From Mycobacterium sp. E3251 (lineage in GTDB: Bacteria > Actinomycetota > Actinomycetes > Mycobacteriales > Mycobacteriaceae), in contig NZ_LZJF01000015.1 in NCBI RefSeq assembly GCF_001666835.1, positions 40,106 to 104,105 on the forward strand: 64,000 nucleotides of DNA, written 5' to 3'. This document shows positions 44,840 through 54,396 of the stretch, piece after piece. The first letter of the stretch is position 1. Each line of letters starts with the position of its first letter. The notes under the pieces were generated by a model that worked only from the letters and a program-made list of their open reading frames with translations, was not told where the DNA came from and did not search any database. The translations under genes and the position numbers were made by a program.

Positions 44840-45570
44840 TCCGCGTCAGGGCAGGCATATTCAGCCTCACCGCCGCCGCGCCGGCCGACGACGACGGCAG
44901 CTATCTGCGCTGGCACCTGCTGGATCACATGCCGGAGCAGTATCAACTTCCCGGCATCGTGCACGGGCTGCGCTGGATCGCCGACGGCGATTATCCCCAG
45001 CACCGGCTGGCGGCCCACGGCCCGCTGGGTGAGGTCGGCAACGCGGTGCACTATCTGGTGAGCGACCCCGTCGAGCAGACCTTCGACGACTTCGTCACCC
45101 TCGGCCGCGCGCTGCGCGAAAACGGCCGGTTTCCCGTCGTCCGGCCGTCCCTGCAAGTCGCCGGCCTGCGCTTGCTGCAGTGGCAGAGCGCCCCGCAGGC
45201 GCTGGTCTCCGCCGAGGTGGTGCCGTTCCGGCCGCACCGCGGCATCGTGCTGATCGTCGAAGAACCCGTCGGCGGACGCCGCCCGGATGAGTGGCTGCAG
45301 TGGTTGCATGCCGAGCACCACCCGGCGCTGCTCGGCGTGCCGGGCACGGCCGGCGTCTGGACCTTCGGTTCCAGCGCGGGCTGGAGCCACCTACCGCAGG
45401 GCTGGCGAACGGACCACCAATACATCACCGTCGTCTACCTCGACGACGACCCGCTGACCACGACCCGCGCCCTGGCCCCCGTCATCGAAGAGCGGTGGCG
45501 ATCGGAGGCGGTACGGCCCATCTTCGCCGGACCGCTGCGCAGCATGGTCGGGTGGGAAGCCTGGCGGTAA
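44836..45570 (+). CDS. EthD-like dimeric alpha/beta-barrel protein
   Basis: The 244-residue protein starts at a GTG overlapping the LLM stop. It has two copies of a ferredoxin-like barrel: YLRWHLLDHMPEQYQLPG and RPDEWLQWLHAEHHPALLGVPG both show the short-His pattern of EthD/monooxygenase-like barrels. Such proteins act as small cofactor-free oxygenases or isomerases, or assist an oxidative pathway. The substrate is unknown. Confidence 0.75.
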   Translation: MIRVRAGIFSLTAAAPADDDGSYLRWHLLDHMPEQYQLPGIVHGLRWIADGDYPQHRLAAHGPLGEVGNAVHYLVSDPVEQTFDDFVTLGRALRENGRFPVVRPSLQVAGLRLLQWQSAPQALVSAEVVPFRPHRGIVLIVEEPVGGRRPDEWLQWLHAEHHPALLGVPGTAGVWTFGSSAGWSHLPQGWRTDHQYITVVYLDDDPLTTTRALAPVIEERWRSEAVRPIFAGPLRSMVGWEAWR

Positions 45571-45654
45571 ACCCCGCGGTTGACTGGCCGCCAGAGAAAT
45601 GAGACCTTCCCGAAACGAAGGGAACCTATTGTCCTCGCTGACGAAGGAGGTGAG

Positions 45655-46149
45655 ATGACGAATCGGTATGTGCTGGCGGCCGCCGGGATCGTACTGGCGG
45701 CTGGTTTGTCCGGCTGTTCGGGCAAGGGCGGCCAGCCGGCGTCCACCCCGAGTTCGAGTCCGGTTGCCGTGACCACGACCGTCATGATCGACGGGAACAA
45801 ACACACGATGACCACGGGGGTCAACTGCGCCAGTTCGGCGGCGCAACCGAACGCGTCCCCACCCGAATCCGGGGATTTGACCACCCGCATCACCGTGCAC
45901 GACGACACGGCGTCGGTGTCGCTGGCCCTGTCCGACGAGAAGCCGCCCATGGTGGACGGATTCGCAATTTCTCTCACGCTGGCCAACGGTCAGTACCAAC
46001 TGCCCTACCAGTCGACCAATTCGGCCTCCCAGGTCCAGGCAACCAAGCAGGGCAAGAGCTACACGGTGACCGGGACCGGCCAGGCGACGACGCCCGGCCA
46101 AAGCGGCACGCGCCCGGTGACTTTCGGGGTGCACGTCACCTGCCCGTGA
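45655..46149 (+). CDS. LpqH-like (19-kDa antigen family) lipoprotein
   Basis: The 164-residue protein starts at an ATG after AAGGAGG. The signal peptide ends in L-S-G-C, a lipobox, so the Cys is acylated and the protein anchored outside. The mature part has a Ser/Pro/Thr linker and repeats the LpqH pattern: VMIDGNKHTMTTGVNC, a middle beta region, KQGKSYTVTGTGQAT and a final VHVTCP with the second Cys of a disulfide. It is a paralogue of the 19-kDa antigen, a TLR2 ligand in tubercle bacilli. Confidence 0.85.
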   Translation: MTNRYVLAAAGIVLAAGLSGCSGKGGQPASTPSSSPVAVTTTVMIDGNKHTMTTGVNCASSAAQPNASPPESGDLTTRITVHDDTASVSLALSDEKPPMVDGFAISLTLANGQYQLPYQSTNSASQVQATKQGKSYTVTGTGQATTPGQSGTRPVTFGVHVTCP

Positions 46150-46165
46150 CCGCGGCGCCGCGGGA

Positions 46166-47194
46166 GTGGTTGTCTACCGCGACCAGCTCTGCGATGCTGG
46201 CAGCTTGGACATCTTCGCGCAGTGGCAAACCGGCGGCACTGAACTGCATTGGCGGTCAACGACCGCCGCCAACGGCGGGCACGAAGTCGCGGTGTTCAGT
46301 CGCCGCTGCGGTACGCCCGGCGCCCCCGCCCTGGTCCTGGTGCACGGCTTCCCGACGTCGAGCATCGACTTTTTCGCCCTGGCCGGCGAATTGGGTTCCG
46401 AGTTCGACATCTACCTGCTGGACTTCCCCGGTTACGGCCTGTCCGACAAGCCGGCCGAGCCGTACGTCTATTCGCTCTACGACGACGCGCGGCTGCTGGT
46501 CTACGCGATCACCCAGGTGTGGAACCTGAGCGAATACCGCATGCTCACCCACGACCGCGGCAGCAGCGTCGGCATGATCGCAATGGAGATGCTGGCCGCC
46601 CTCGATCCGCCGGTCGTGCCCGTCGACCTCATCGTGACGAACGCCAACATCTACCTGCCGCTGTCCAACCTCACCGCGTTCCAGACCGCGCTGCTCGACC
46701 CCGCGACCGGCCGGCCCACCGCGGAGGCGACGACGCCGGAGCTGCTGGCGGCCGGCCTGGGGGCCAGCACGTTCATGCCACGGCGAACACTGGACGACCC
46801 GGAGATCGCCGCGTTGGCGAAGTGCTTTGCCCACAACGACGGAATCCGCGTGCTGCCCGACACCATCCAGTACCTGCACGAGCGCGCCGCTGACGAAACA
46901 GGTTGGCTGGAGGCACTTTCCAAGAGCCCGGTCAACACCACCGTGGTGTGGGGGCTGCACGACAACGTCGCGCCGCTGCGCGTGCCCAATCACGTCTGGC
47001 AGGCGTATCTGAAGAACAAGCCCGGCCGCAACCGCTATTGGGTGGTGCCCGGCGCCGACCACTACCTGCAATGCGACGCGCCCGGCCAACTGGCCGAGAT
47101 CGTCCGGCTCACCGCCGAGGGCGAGGACATCCCGCTGCAGACGCTCGGCAACCAGCCCGACGGCGCGGTGCTCGTGGACCAAAGCGCGTCCTAG
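46166..47194 (+). CDS. epoxide hydrolase/dehalogenase-like alpha/beta hydrolase
   Basis: The 342-residue protein starts at a GTG. HGFPTSS is the oxyanion loop, and the nucleophile elbow reads THDRGSSVG, so the nucleophile is Asp in place of Ser, as in epoxide hydrolases and haloalkane dehalogenases (HDWG). A later Asp (WGLHDNVAP) and a His (GADHYLQ) complete the triad. The Arg for Trp in the elbow makes halide binding unlikely, so an epoxide or fluoro-acid substrate is more plausible. Two hairpins follow the stop. Confidence 0.75.
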   Translation: MVVYRDQLCDAGSLDIFAQWQTGGTELHWRSTTAANGGHEVAVFSRRCGTPGAPALVLVHGFPTSSIDFFALAGELGSEFDIYLLDFPGYGLSDKPAEPYVYSLYDDARLLVYAITQVWNLSEYRMLTHDRGSSVGMIAMEMLAALDPPVVPVDLIVTNANIYLPLSNLTAFQTALLDPATGRPTAEATTPELLAAGLGASTFMPRRTLDDPEIAALAKCFAHNDGIRVLPDTIQYLHERAADETGWLEALSKSPVNTTVVWGLHDNVAPLRVPNHVWQAYLKNKPGRNRYWVVPGADHYLQCDAPGQLAEIVRLTAEGEDIPLQTLGNQPDGAVLVDQSAS

Positions 47195-47202
47195 CCTTGC
47201 GC

Positions 47203-47258
47203 CGAGTGCGCGGCAGGCCGCACGTTCGGGCGCGAGTGTGCGGCTGGCCGCACACTCG
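47203..47258. terminator. tandem hairpins between convergent genes
   Basis: A perfect 12-bp stem with a 2-base loop lies at 47233-47258 (CGAGTGTGCGGC-TG-GCCGCACACTCG). An imperfect copy of it lies at 47203-47228. They stand between the ends of two convergent genes (47194 and 47288), where a bidirectional terminator is expected. No U tract follows. Confidence 0.65.
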
Positions 47259-47287
47259 GCGGGCAGTCGCTGAGCCCGGCCGGCAAG

Positions 47288-48490
47288 TCATCCGGTGACG
47301 ACGGGCAGGCGCGCCCACCCGCGGACGCTCGCGGTATGCGCCCGCTGGGCGCTGGCGTAGTCGACTTCCCAGTCGGGCCAGCGCTTGAGCACCTCTTCGA
47401 GGGCTACCCGGCCCTCCATCCGGGCCAGCGCGGAGCCCAGGCAAAAGTGCAGGCCCTGCCCGAAACTCAGGTGGGCGCCGCCGCGGTGGATGTCGTAGCG
47501 GTCCGGATCCGTGAAGCGGCGATCATCCCGATTGGCAGAACCGTTGAGCAGCAACATGTATGAGCCCTCGGGCACGACGCGGCCGTAGAGCTCGGCGGCC
47601 TGCGCCACGTAGCGGGCCTGCACCGGTGACGGCGGCTCGTACCGCAGCGTCTCCTCGACGGCGCCGGGGATCAGCGACGGGTCGGCGACCAGTTCGCGAC
47701 GCTGATCCGGATGATCGGACAACAGCTGTCCCATGAAGCCGATCAGCCGGGCCGTGGTCTCGTTCCCGGCGCCGGCGATCATGGCGGTGTAGGCCAGCAC
47801 CTCGGTCCGCGACAAGGGCCGCCTGGTGCCGTCGGGTTCCTCGATCTCGGCCCGCAACAGGTCGGTCATCAGGTCATCGGACGGGTGATCGGCCCGCCAT
47901 TCGATGTACTCGGCGAACACCACGATGCTTTCCTCGAACAACTTCGCGTTCACCGCGGCTGGGTCGCGCTCCTCGGACAACTCGATGTAAGCCCCGCCGC
48001 GATCGCGAATCTTGGCCTGATCCCGCTCGGGAATGCCCAACAGGTAACCGATGGTCCGCATCGGCATCATCGCGCCGAGATCGGCGATGAAGTCGAAGCC
48101 GCCAGAGCCGACCAGCGGATCCAGCTCCCGAACACAGAACCCACGCACCAGGTCCTCCACAGCCAGCATCCGGCGCGGCGTGAAGACCCGGGACAGCAGG
48201 CGGCGGTGCAGGTCGTGCAGCGGCGGGTCTTCGAACAACAGAATGCCCGGCGGCACTTCGATATTGGCGAACAAGATGTCGGCCGTGGTTCCGCGGCCGG
48301 ATCGGTACGTCTGCCAGTTCGGCAGTTCGCGCGCCACGTCGTCGTAGCGGCTCAGCGCGTAGAAGTTGTACTTCTCGTTGTAGTACAGCGGCGCCTCTTC
48401 GCGCATGCGCTTCCACACCGGGTACGGGTTGTCGTCGATGTCGGAGTCGAACGGGTCGTAGTACAAGTCGATCGTGCTGGTGCCTGCCAT
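47288..48490 (-). CDS. cytochrome P450
   Basis: This 400-residue P450 has the heme loop FGQGLHFCLG with Cys350, the oxygen helix AGAGNETTARL and EETLRYEPP for the ExxR. It is of normal length and soluble. It follows the TetR gene 16 bp away on the same strand, so the TetR may regulate it. Similar P450s in mycobacteria hydroxylate lipids or sterols, but the sequence does not fix a substrate. Confidence 0.93.
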   Translation of the reverse strand: MAGTSTIDLYYDPFDSDIDDNPYPVWKRMREEAPLYYNEKYNFYALSRYDDVARELPNWQTYRSGRGTTADILFANIEVPPGILLFEDPPLHDLHRRLLSRVFTPRRMLAVEDLVRGFCVRELDPLVGSGGFDFIADLGAMMPMRTIGYLLGIPERDQAKIRDRGGAYIELSEERDPAAVNAKLFEESIVVFAEYIEWRADHPSDDLMTDLLRAEIEEPDGTRRPLSRTEVLAYTAMIAGAGNETTARLIGFMGQLLSDHPDQRRELVADPSLIPGAVEETLRYEPPSPVQARYVAQAAELYGRVVPEGSYMLLLNGSANRDDRRFTDPDRYDIHRGGAHLSFGQGLHFCLGSALARMEGRVALEEVLKRWPDWEVDYASAQRAHTASVRGWARLPVVTG

Positions 48491-48506
48491 TTGTCAGTCC
48501 CTTCGC

Positions 48507-49160
48507 TCAGTCGTTTCGGTGTAGGAAGCCGTGCAGGATCGCCTGGGTGAGTTCTTCGACGATGACCTCTCGAGATGGCGGCTTGGCGCCGAAGTAGGTG
48601 GAGCGCAACGCGGCCATGCCCGCGACCATCGCCACCGTCGAGTGAGCGGGCAGGTCGGGATGGTCCGAGCGCAGTCCCCGCAAATGCATGCCCTCCGCGC
48701 TGATCTCCCCGAGCGCCGTGATCGCCTGCCTGATCTCGGCGATGCCGGCGTCGGCCTTCTCCTCCTCGCTGAGTGCCTCCGACGCCATCAGCGTCAGCAG
48801 CAGGCCCTGGTGTTCGACGAACACGTCGTAGAGCTGTCCGACGAAATGCCGGGCCAGCTCTTGCTCGCCGGTCTCCTCGGGCACCACCGATTGCCAGGTC
48901 CGGCCGAACTCGGCGACGAAGTCGGTGAACGGTTGGACGAGCGCCTCGCGAAACAGTGCCGCCTTCGAACCGAAATGCCGAAACAACAGATGCTCGGTAA
49001 CGCCTGCGGCCTGGGCGATTTCACGCGTGGTCGTGCTGCGGTAGTCCTGGCGGGCGAAGCGCGCCCGCGCGGCGTCGAGGAGCAGCCCCCGCGGGGCACC
49101 ACGGGGGCGGCGAGTCGTCGCCGCCGGTGGGCTGCGCTTGGTGGGTGGCCGCTGGGGCAC
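48507..49160 (-). CDS. TetR-family regulator
   Basis: The 217-residue protein starts at a GTG at 49160; the open frame reaches back to 49208 but would run into the dyad. A basic Pro/Arg-rich tail precedes the HTH (STTTREIAQAAGVTEHLLFRHFGSK). The helical C-terminal domain follows. A dyad 37-52 bp upstream and a divergent small membrane gene suggest control of both directions, including the P450. Confidence 0.85.
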   Translation of the reverse strand: MPQRPPTKRSPPAATTRRPRGAPRGLLLDAARARFARQDYRSTTTREIAQAAGVTEHLLFRHFGSKAALFREALVQPFTDFVAEFGRTWQSVVPEETGEQELARHFVGQLYDVFVEHQGLLLTLMASEALSEEEKADAGIAEIRQAITALGEISAEGMHLRGLRSDHPDLPAHSTVAMVAGMAALRSTYFGAKPPSREVIVEELTQAILHGFLHRND

Positions 49161-49196
49161 AGTTTCGCTCCTGATCCGACGGTTGACTGCCTTTAG

Positions 49197-49212
49197 GATA
49201 GTGTGCACTATC
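49197..49212. promoter_or_regulatory. TetR operator dyad
   Basis: GATAGTG (49197-49203) and CACTATC (49206-49212) are perfectly complementary about a 2-base centre. The dyad lies between the TetR gene and the divergent small-membrane/AveC-like operon, so it probably controls both. Confidence 0.7.
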
Positions 49213-49243
49213 TAATCAGTCGAGCGTTGGAAGGGGTGCGACC

Positions 49244-49354
49244 GTGGGCGCCGTCATCATGCTGGGCACGTTGTTCGGGCTGATCGTCCTGATATTCGGG
49301 CTGGTGCTGCGCTTTGACCCGCTGGCACGCCGGACTCAAGGCCACGACCGGTGA
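49244..49354 (+). CDS. 36-residue single-helix membrane protein
   Basis: A GTG at 49244 with GGAAGGGG a few bases upstream opens a 37-codon frame that closes at 49354. The product has one hydrophobic helix (MLGTLFGLIVLIFGLVLRF) followed by a basic tail (ARRTQGHDR). The stop overlaps the start of the AveC-like gene by 4 bp (GTGA), a strong sign of real translation. It is the first gene after the TetR dyad. Possible roles are a subunit or scaffold for the AveC-like membrane protein. Confidence 0.65.
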   Translation: MGAVIMLGTLFGLIVLIFGLVLRFDPLARRTQGHDR

Positions 49355-50136
49355 GCTCCCAGATGACGCCCGTGATGCAGGCAGCCAGTGACTTCGCGCT
49401 GATCGGGGGTATCGGGTTCACCGCCCTCGGCGTGTACCTCAGCGTTCGGCGCCGCCGCCTCCACCCCCTCCTGCTGCTGTGCATCTCGGCGATCTCGTTT
49501 TCGTGGATCGAGGCGCCCTACGACTGGGCGATGTACGCACAGTTCCCGCCGGCCATCCCCCGCATGCCGTCGTGGTGGCCGCTGAACGTGACGTGGGGCG
49601 GACTGCCGTTGTTCGTTCCCGTCGGCTACATCTCCTACTTCGTGCTGCCGGCCGTTACCGGCACGGCGCTCGGGCGATGGTTGAGCGGACGGTTCGGATG
49701 GCGAAGGCCCCCAACGCTGTTGGTGGTCGGTCTTGTCGTCGGCTTCTGCTGGGCGCTGTTCTTCAACGGGTTCCTGGGCGCCAAGCTCGGCGTGTTCTAC
49801 TACGGCCGCGTGATTCCCGGACTGGCGATCCGCGAGGGCACCGTGCATCAATACCCGCTGTACGACTCCCTCGCGATGGCGATCCAGATGATGGTCTTCA
49901 CCTATCTCCTGGGCCGCACCGACCCGCAAGGACGAAACGTCATCGAGATGTGGGCCGAGAACAGGTCGAAGAGCCGACTCGGCTCGTCGCTGCTGTCCGT
50001 CGTCGCTGTGATCGTCGTCGGAAACGTTCTCTATGGCGCGGTTTTCGCGCCACACCTCGTCACAAAGCTGGGCGGCTGGGTGACCGCGGGCCCGACGGAG
50101 CAGTTGTTCCCGGGCGTGCCGAATCAACCCAAGTAG
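49351..50136 (+). CDS. AveC-like (spirocyclase family) membrane protein
   Basis: The 261-residue membrane protein has about six helices. Conserved blocks WIEAPYDWAMYAQFPP, WPLNVTWGG and GYISYFVLP match the mycobacterial AveC family. AveC of Streptomyces dehydrates and spirocyclises an avermectin precursor; the mycobacterial members have no known polyketide substrate. It is encoded with a 36-residue membrane protein under a TetR dyad, facing a P450. Terpenoid or lipid ring chemistry is inferred. Confidence 0.78.
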   Translation: MSSQMTPVMQAASDFALIGGIGFTALGVYLSVRRRRLHPLLLLCISAISFSWIEAPYDWAMYAQFPPAIPRMPSWWPLNVTWGGLPLFVPVGYISYFVLPAVTGTALGRWLSGRFGWRRPPTLLVVGLVVGFCWALFFNGFLGAKLGVFYYGRVIPGLAIREGTVHQYPLYDSLAMAIQMMVFTYLLGRTDPQGRNVIEMWAENRSKSRLGSSLLSVVAVIVVGNVLYGAVFAPHLVTKLGGWVTAGPTEQLFPGVPNQPK

Positions 50137-50137
50137 T

Positions 50138-51112
50138 TCACCCAAGAGCCTGCGGCAGCACGACCTCGCCGACGCGCTTTAGATAAGGCCACGCGACGTC
50201 CGGCGGCAGGCCGCCGCACAACGGTGACAGGTTGAGCACCTGGCCGGCGCGGACCCGCGAAACAGCCTCTGGCACAGAGATAATGATGTGCGACGATCCC
50301 GTCTCGCGCAGTTCGTCGACGGTGTTGACGTGGCTGAAGCCGGCCGTGGTCTCGTCCCCGGGGTTCCAGGCGGCGTAGGTGCGCACATCGTGCAGCAGAT
50401 GCTCGCCGATCTCTTTCCACGCCTGATCCACGTCGTCGGCGACGAAGACGACCGAGGGCGTGTCGCGGTCGGGAAAGAAGGTGGGCCCGGGCTGATGGCC
50501 GTGCTGCCGGCAGGCCTCTTCGTAGGCCTCCTGCATGCCCGGCGCGTTGGCGTTGCCCAGCATGCCCAGGCCGTACCTGCCCGCCCGGCGGGCCGCCGCC
50601 AACGTACCGCCGCCCCACATCAGTCCCGGGCCGCCGGGCGTCAGCGGGCGCGGTGTCACGGCGACCCGCCGTCCGTCCTCGACGACGGTTTCACCGGCGA
50701 GCAGTCGCCGCAACAGCGCGAGCTTCTCGTCGCAAAGGCGCCCACGCGTCTTGATCGGCACGCCGAAGTGCTCGAACTCCTCGGGCCGATAGCCCAAAGC
50801 CAGGATGTATGAGGCCCGCCCGTTGCTGATGATGTCGAGGACCGCCATGTCCTCGGCGAGACGCACGGTTTCGTAGAACGGAAGGATCAGGATCAGGCTC
50901 AGCGCCAGACGCTGCGTTCGCGCGGCTACCGCCGAGGCCAGCAAGAGCGGTGACGGCAGGTAGCCATCCTCGGACCCGTGGTGTTCACAAAGCACGGCCG
51001 CCAAACCGCCGTGGTCCTCGGCCCAGGCGCACATTTCGGGTGCCGCGCCGTACAGATCGGTTGGGGGCGCGGCCCATTCAGGATCGCGCATGTCGAAACG
51101 CAGTGTGTACAC
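50138..51112 (-). CDS. LLM class flavin/F420-dependent oxidoreductase
   Basis: The 324-residue protein has the luciferase-like barrel: [16 protein letters not shown], then [32 protein letters not shown]. The [11 protein letters not shown] loop matches LLM enzymes of the alkanal monooxygenase type; either FMN or F420 can be used. It converges on the AveC-like gene (1 bp apart). Confidence 0.88.
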   Translation of the reverse strand: MYTLRFDMRDPEWAAPPTDLYGAAPEMCAWAEDHGGLAAVLCEHHGSEDGYLPSPLLLASAVAARTQRLALSLILILPFYETVRLAEDMAVLDIISNGRASYILALGYRPEEFEHFGVPIKTRGRLCDEKLALLRRLLAGETVVEDGRRVAVTPRPLTPGGPGLMWGGGTLAAARRAGRYGLGMLGNANAPGMQEAYEEACRQHGHQPGPTFFPDRDTPSVVFVADDVDQAWKEIGEHLLHDVRTYAAWNPGDETTAGFSHVNTVDELRETGSSHIIISVPEAVSRVRAGQVLNLSPLCGGLPPDVAWPYLKRVGEVVLPQALG

Positions 51113-51211
51113 GACAGACTCCTAGGAGACCTAATCTTTGTGCTGAACGTTACACCTTCAGTCGAAGACGTAAAGCGGTGGCGGCGTGGGAATGTCCAGC
51201 GAACTCAGCAG

Positions 51212-51325
51212 GCCCGCCGGGGCGTCGTGAACGCCGTGCCGTATGTCGTTGCGGCAGAACCGGGATTGCTGAGTGCGGTGGACCTGCCGTTGACGATCCC
51301 GCAGCACGCGTTTGTCGCCGGGTAG
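51212..51325 (+). pseudogene. 3' remnant of a DapB-like/amine dehydrogenase-type gene
   Basis: The plus-strand frame [21 protein letters not shown] followed by [16 protein letters not shown] and a stop matches, by memory, the C-terminus of mycobacterial dihydrodipicolinate-reductase-like proteins (VNAIPAV...PPG...DLP). Nothing of the Rossmann domain is found upstream, where the LLM gene begins. It looks like the tail of a deleted gene just before the MalY-like gene. Confidence 0.45.
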
Positions 51326-51348
51326 GTCGCGCCGGTTACTCTGCGGGC

Positions 51349-52548
51349 GTGACCTTCAACCCGCTCGAGGAGCTCACGCTGGAGCAACTGCGGCTCCGCA
51401 CGAGCATGAAATGGCGCGCGCATCCGGCCGACGTTCTGCCGCTGTGGGTCGCCGAGATGGACGTCATGCTGGCCCCCACCGTGGCCGAGACCCTGCGGAC
51501 GGCCATCGACAACGGCGATACCGGATATCCGTGCGGCACCGCGCTGGCCGAAGCGGTCAGTCAATTCGCCTCCGAGCGGTGGCAGTGGCACGACCTGGAC
51601 GTCGCGCACACCGCGATCGTCCCGGACGTCATGCTCGGCGCCGTCGAGCTGTTGCGTCTGGTCACCGACCGGGGCGACGCCGTCATCGTGAACCCGCCGG
51701 TGTACGCCCCCTTCTACGCGTTCGTCACGCACGACGGCCGCGAAGTCGTCGAAGCGCCACTGAACGCCGAAGGCCGAATTGATCTGGACGCGTTGGCGCA
51801 AGCCTTCGCAAACGCCCGGGCGAAGGGTGGAAACGTCGCGTACCTGTTGTGCAACCCGCACAATCCCACCGGATCGGTGCACACGGCCGACGAACTCGGG
51901 GCCGTCGCCGAGCTCGCCCGCCGGTTCGGCGTCCGGGTGGTATCGGACGAGATCCACGCGCCCGTCGTCTTGTCGGGATCGCGGTTCACCCCCTACCTCA
52001 CCGTGCCCGGCGCGGAGAACGCCTTCGCCCTGACGTCCGCATCCAAGGCCTGGAGCCTGTCGGGGCTCAAGGCGGCGCTCGCCATCGCCGGACCGGAGGC
52101 GGTCGCGGACCTGCGCCGGATGCCGGAAGAGGTCAGCCACGGGCCGAGCCACCTCGGCGTCATCGCCCACGCGGAAGCCTTCCGCACCGGGGGTGAGTGG
52201 CTCGACGACCTACTGCGCGGCCTGGATCGGAACCGGACGCTGCTCGGCGACCTCGTTGCAGAGCACCTGCCGAAGGTGAAATACCAATGGCCGCAAGGAA
52301 CTTACCTCGCGTGGCTCGATTGCCGGGAGCTCGGCTTCACCGAAGACGCCGCCGACGGCCTCGCGGTGGTGGCCGACCTGTCCGGGCCCGCCCGGTGGTT
52401 CCTCGACCACGCCCGGGTGGCGCTAAGTTCCGGCCATGTCTTCGGCACCGGCGGCGCGGGGCACGTCCGACTGAACTTCGCGACGTCGGGGGCGATCCTC
52501 ACCGAGGCCGTGTCCCGGATGGGCCGCGCCCTCGCCCACGCCCACTAG
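51349..52548 (+). CDS. MalY/PatB-type PLP enzyme (putative C-S lyase)
   Basis: The 399-residue fold-type I protein starts at a GTG. Lys233 in [11 protein letters not shown] binds [31 protein letters not shown] and the final VRLNFATS are typical of MalY/PatB cystathionine beta-lyases, which split C-S bonds to give homocysteine or cysteine products plus pyruvate and ammonia. By memory it matches M. tuberculosis Rv2294. It overlaps the end of the convergent DUF2652 gene by 4 bp. Confidence 0.9.
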   Translation: MTFNPLEELTLEQLRLRTSMKWRAHPADVLPLWVAEMDVMLAPTVAETLRTAIDNGDTGYPCGTALAEAVSQFASERWQWHDLDVAHTAIVPDVMLGAVELLRLVTDRGDAVIVNPPVYAPFYAFVTHDGREVVEAPLNAEGRIDLDALAQAFANARAKGGNVAYLLCNPHNPTGSVHTADELGAVAELARRFGVRVVSDEIHAPVVLSGSRFTPYLTVPGAENAFALTSASKAWSLSGLKAALAIAGPEAVADLRRMPEEVSHGPSHLGVIAHAEAFRTGGEWLDDLLRGLDRNRTLLGDLVAEHLPKVKYQWPQGTYLAWLDCRELGFTEDAADGLAVVADLSGPARWFLDHARVALSSGHVFGTGGAGHVRLNFATSGAILTEAVSRMGRALAHAH

Positions 52549-53273
52549 GCGGGAATTTCCTCGGCGCCGCGGCCCAAGTTGCGGAAGCCCTCGGCGGGCT
52601 GCTTGAAGCCGAGTACGAACGGCAGTGAGCTCAACTCCAGCTTGACCGTCGCCCCGAGCCGGCGCAGGAACGTGGACTCGGCCGGTGCCAGCGAAACCTG
52701 CGACGTCGCGAGGTCGAGGTAGTGCGTCGGGGTCTCCCCGATCTCGTCGAAGACGTGGGTCAGCGGTATGCACAGTGAGCGCACCGGTTCGTCGAGGCAC
52801 GCCGCGACGGGGTCGGTCATCAGCACGTATTCGACCACGGGCACCAAGTTTTTCAGCATGCGATGCACCAGGATGACATCGAAGCCCGCGAGCTCGGTGT
52901 GGCGCTTCACCCGCTGCTCGGCCACCTCACCCTGGTGGACGACGAACTTCAACGAGAGCTTGTCCAACTGCGCACAACTCGCACATTCGCAGGCCAGATC
53001 CTTTTGGAAGCGCTCGCGCCGGGCGATGAACGCCTCCCGCATCCGAGAGAGCCGGTCGCACACCAGCACTTTGGCGTCGCCGTCGGGCGCCCAGAAGAAC
53101 GCGGCATCACCCTCGAGCTTCGCCAGCTTCAGGCCTCTGCCGGCGTCGATCACCGATTCCAGCAGACCCGCAACCGTCAACTGCGCATGGGCCAGGTGGG
53201 TACGGTTCCACTGCATGTAGTGGGTATAGCCGCTGATGTCGGCAATGATCAGGACCGCGCGCCGAATCGCCAT
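52545..53273 (-). CDS. DUF2652, cyclase-homology-like protein
   Basis: The 242-residue protein starts [18 protein letters not shown], the opening of class III nucleotide-cyclase-like folds, and [16 protein letters not shown] resembles the second metal Asp region. Catalytic transition-state residues are not evident, so cyclase activity is unlikely. ECASCAQLD may bind metal. DUF2652 proteins are common in actinobacteria, with no known role. Confidence 0.78.
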   Translation of the reverse strand: MAIRRAVLIIADISGYTHYMQWNRTHLAHAQLTVAGLLESVIDAGRGLKLAKLEGDAAFFWAPDGDAKVLVCDRLSRMREAFIARRERFQKDLACECASCAQLDKLSLKFVVHQGEVAEQRVKRHTELAGFDVILVHRMLKNLVPVVEYVLMTDPVAACLDEPVRSLCIPLTHVFDEIGETPTHYLDLATSQVSLAPAESTFLRRLGATVKLELSSLPFVLGFKQPAEGFRNLGRGAEEIPA

Positions 53274-53388
53274 GAACAAACGAGTTTAATGTCCGCCCAA
53301 CGCCTAGCCCAATGAAATCTCCCACTAGACGAACTCGCGTTGTCGAGAGAGGCTAACTCAAGGCGCCCGCCCACCGGAGGAGCTGAAT

Positions 53389-54294
53389 ATGCATGTGCTA
53401 CGAACCCCGGACTCCCGATTCGAAAACCTGGAGGGCTATCCGTTCGTAGCGAACTACCTCGACGTGGCGGCGAGCAACACCCAGCCGCTACGGATGCACT
53501 TCCTCGATGAGGGCCCGGCCGACGGACCGCCGATCGTGCTGCTGCACGGGGAACCCACGTGGAGTTACCTCTACCGGACGATGATCCAGCCGCTGGCCGA
53601 CGCCGGAAACCGCGTGCTCGCGCCCGACCTGATCGGTTTTGGTCGCTCCGACAAGCCCAGCCGGATGGAGGACTACACCTACCAGCGCCACGTCGAATGG
53701 GTGACCGCCTGGTTCGAGCGCCTGAACCTCAAGAACGTGACGCTGTTCGTCCAGGACTGGGGATCGCTGATCGGGCTGCGCATCGCCGCCGAGCACGGGG
53801 ATCGCTTCGCTCGACTCGTGGTGGCGAACGGTTTCCTGCCCACCGCGGACCGCCCCACGCCGCCCGCCTTCCACGTCTGGCGGGCGTTCGCGCGCTACTC
53901 CCCCGTGCTGCCCGCCGGTCGCATCGTCTCCGTGGGGACCGTCCGCCGCGTTTCCGCTCGGGTGCGGGCCGGGTACGACGCGCCGTTTCCCGACAAGACA
54001 TATCAGGCGGGGGCCCGCGCCTTCCCGCAACTGGTGCCGACATCACCGGACGATCCGGCGATCCCGGCGAATAGGGCCGCCTGGAAAGCACTGGGCCAAT
54101 GGGACAAGCCCTTCCTCGCCATCTTCGGAGCCCGGGACCCCATCCTCGGCCAAGCGGACCGGCCCTTGATCAAGCACATTCCCGGCGCCGCGGGCCAGCC
54201 GCACGCCCGCATCCGCGCCAGTCACTTCATTCAAGAAGACTCCGGACCCGAACTGGCCGAACGCATTCTGTCCTGGCAGCAGGCGCTGCGCTGA
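53389..54294 (+). CDS. dhmA: haloalkane dehalogenase (DhmA type)
   Basis: The 301-residue enzyme has the subfamily I catalytic pattern: nucleophile Asp123 and halide-binding Trp124 in VQDWGS, acid Asp250 in FGARDP and His279 in [20 protein letters not shown] is the oxyanion region, with the second halide-binding Trp expected in the cap domain. It turns haloalkanes into alcohols and halide. Length and motifs match DhmA of M. avium and Rv2296 of M. tuberculosis. Confidence 0.92.
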   Translation: MHVLRTPDSRFENLEGYPFVANYLDVAASNTQPLRMHFLDEGPADGPPIVLLHGEPTWSYLYRTMIQPLADAGNRVLAPDLIGFGRSDKPSRMEDYTYQRHVEWVTAWFERLNLKNVTLFVQDWGSLIGLRIAAEHGDRFARLVVANGFLPTADRPTPPAFHVWRAFARYSPVLPAGRIVSVGTVRRVSARVRAGYDAPFPDKTYQAGARAFPQLVPTSPDDPAIPANRAAWKALGQWDKPFLAIFGARDPILGQADRPLIKHIPGAAGQPHARIRASHFIQEDSGPELAERILSWQQALR

Positions 54295-54396
54295 CAGCGT
54301 CGGCGTCAAACCCGGCTTTTCTCAACAACTCTCGGCAGACGGCCGGTATGGCGTGGTGGTGAGTGTCGATCCGCAACATCGCCGCTCCCCTGTCGA

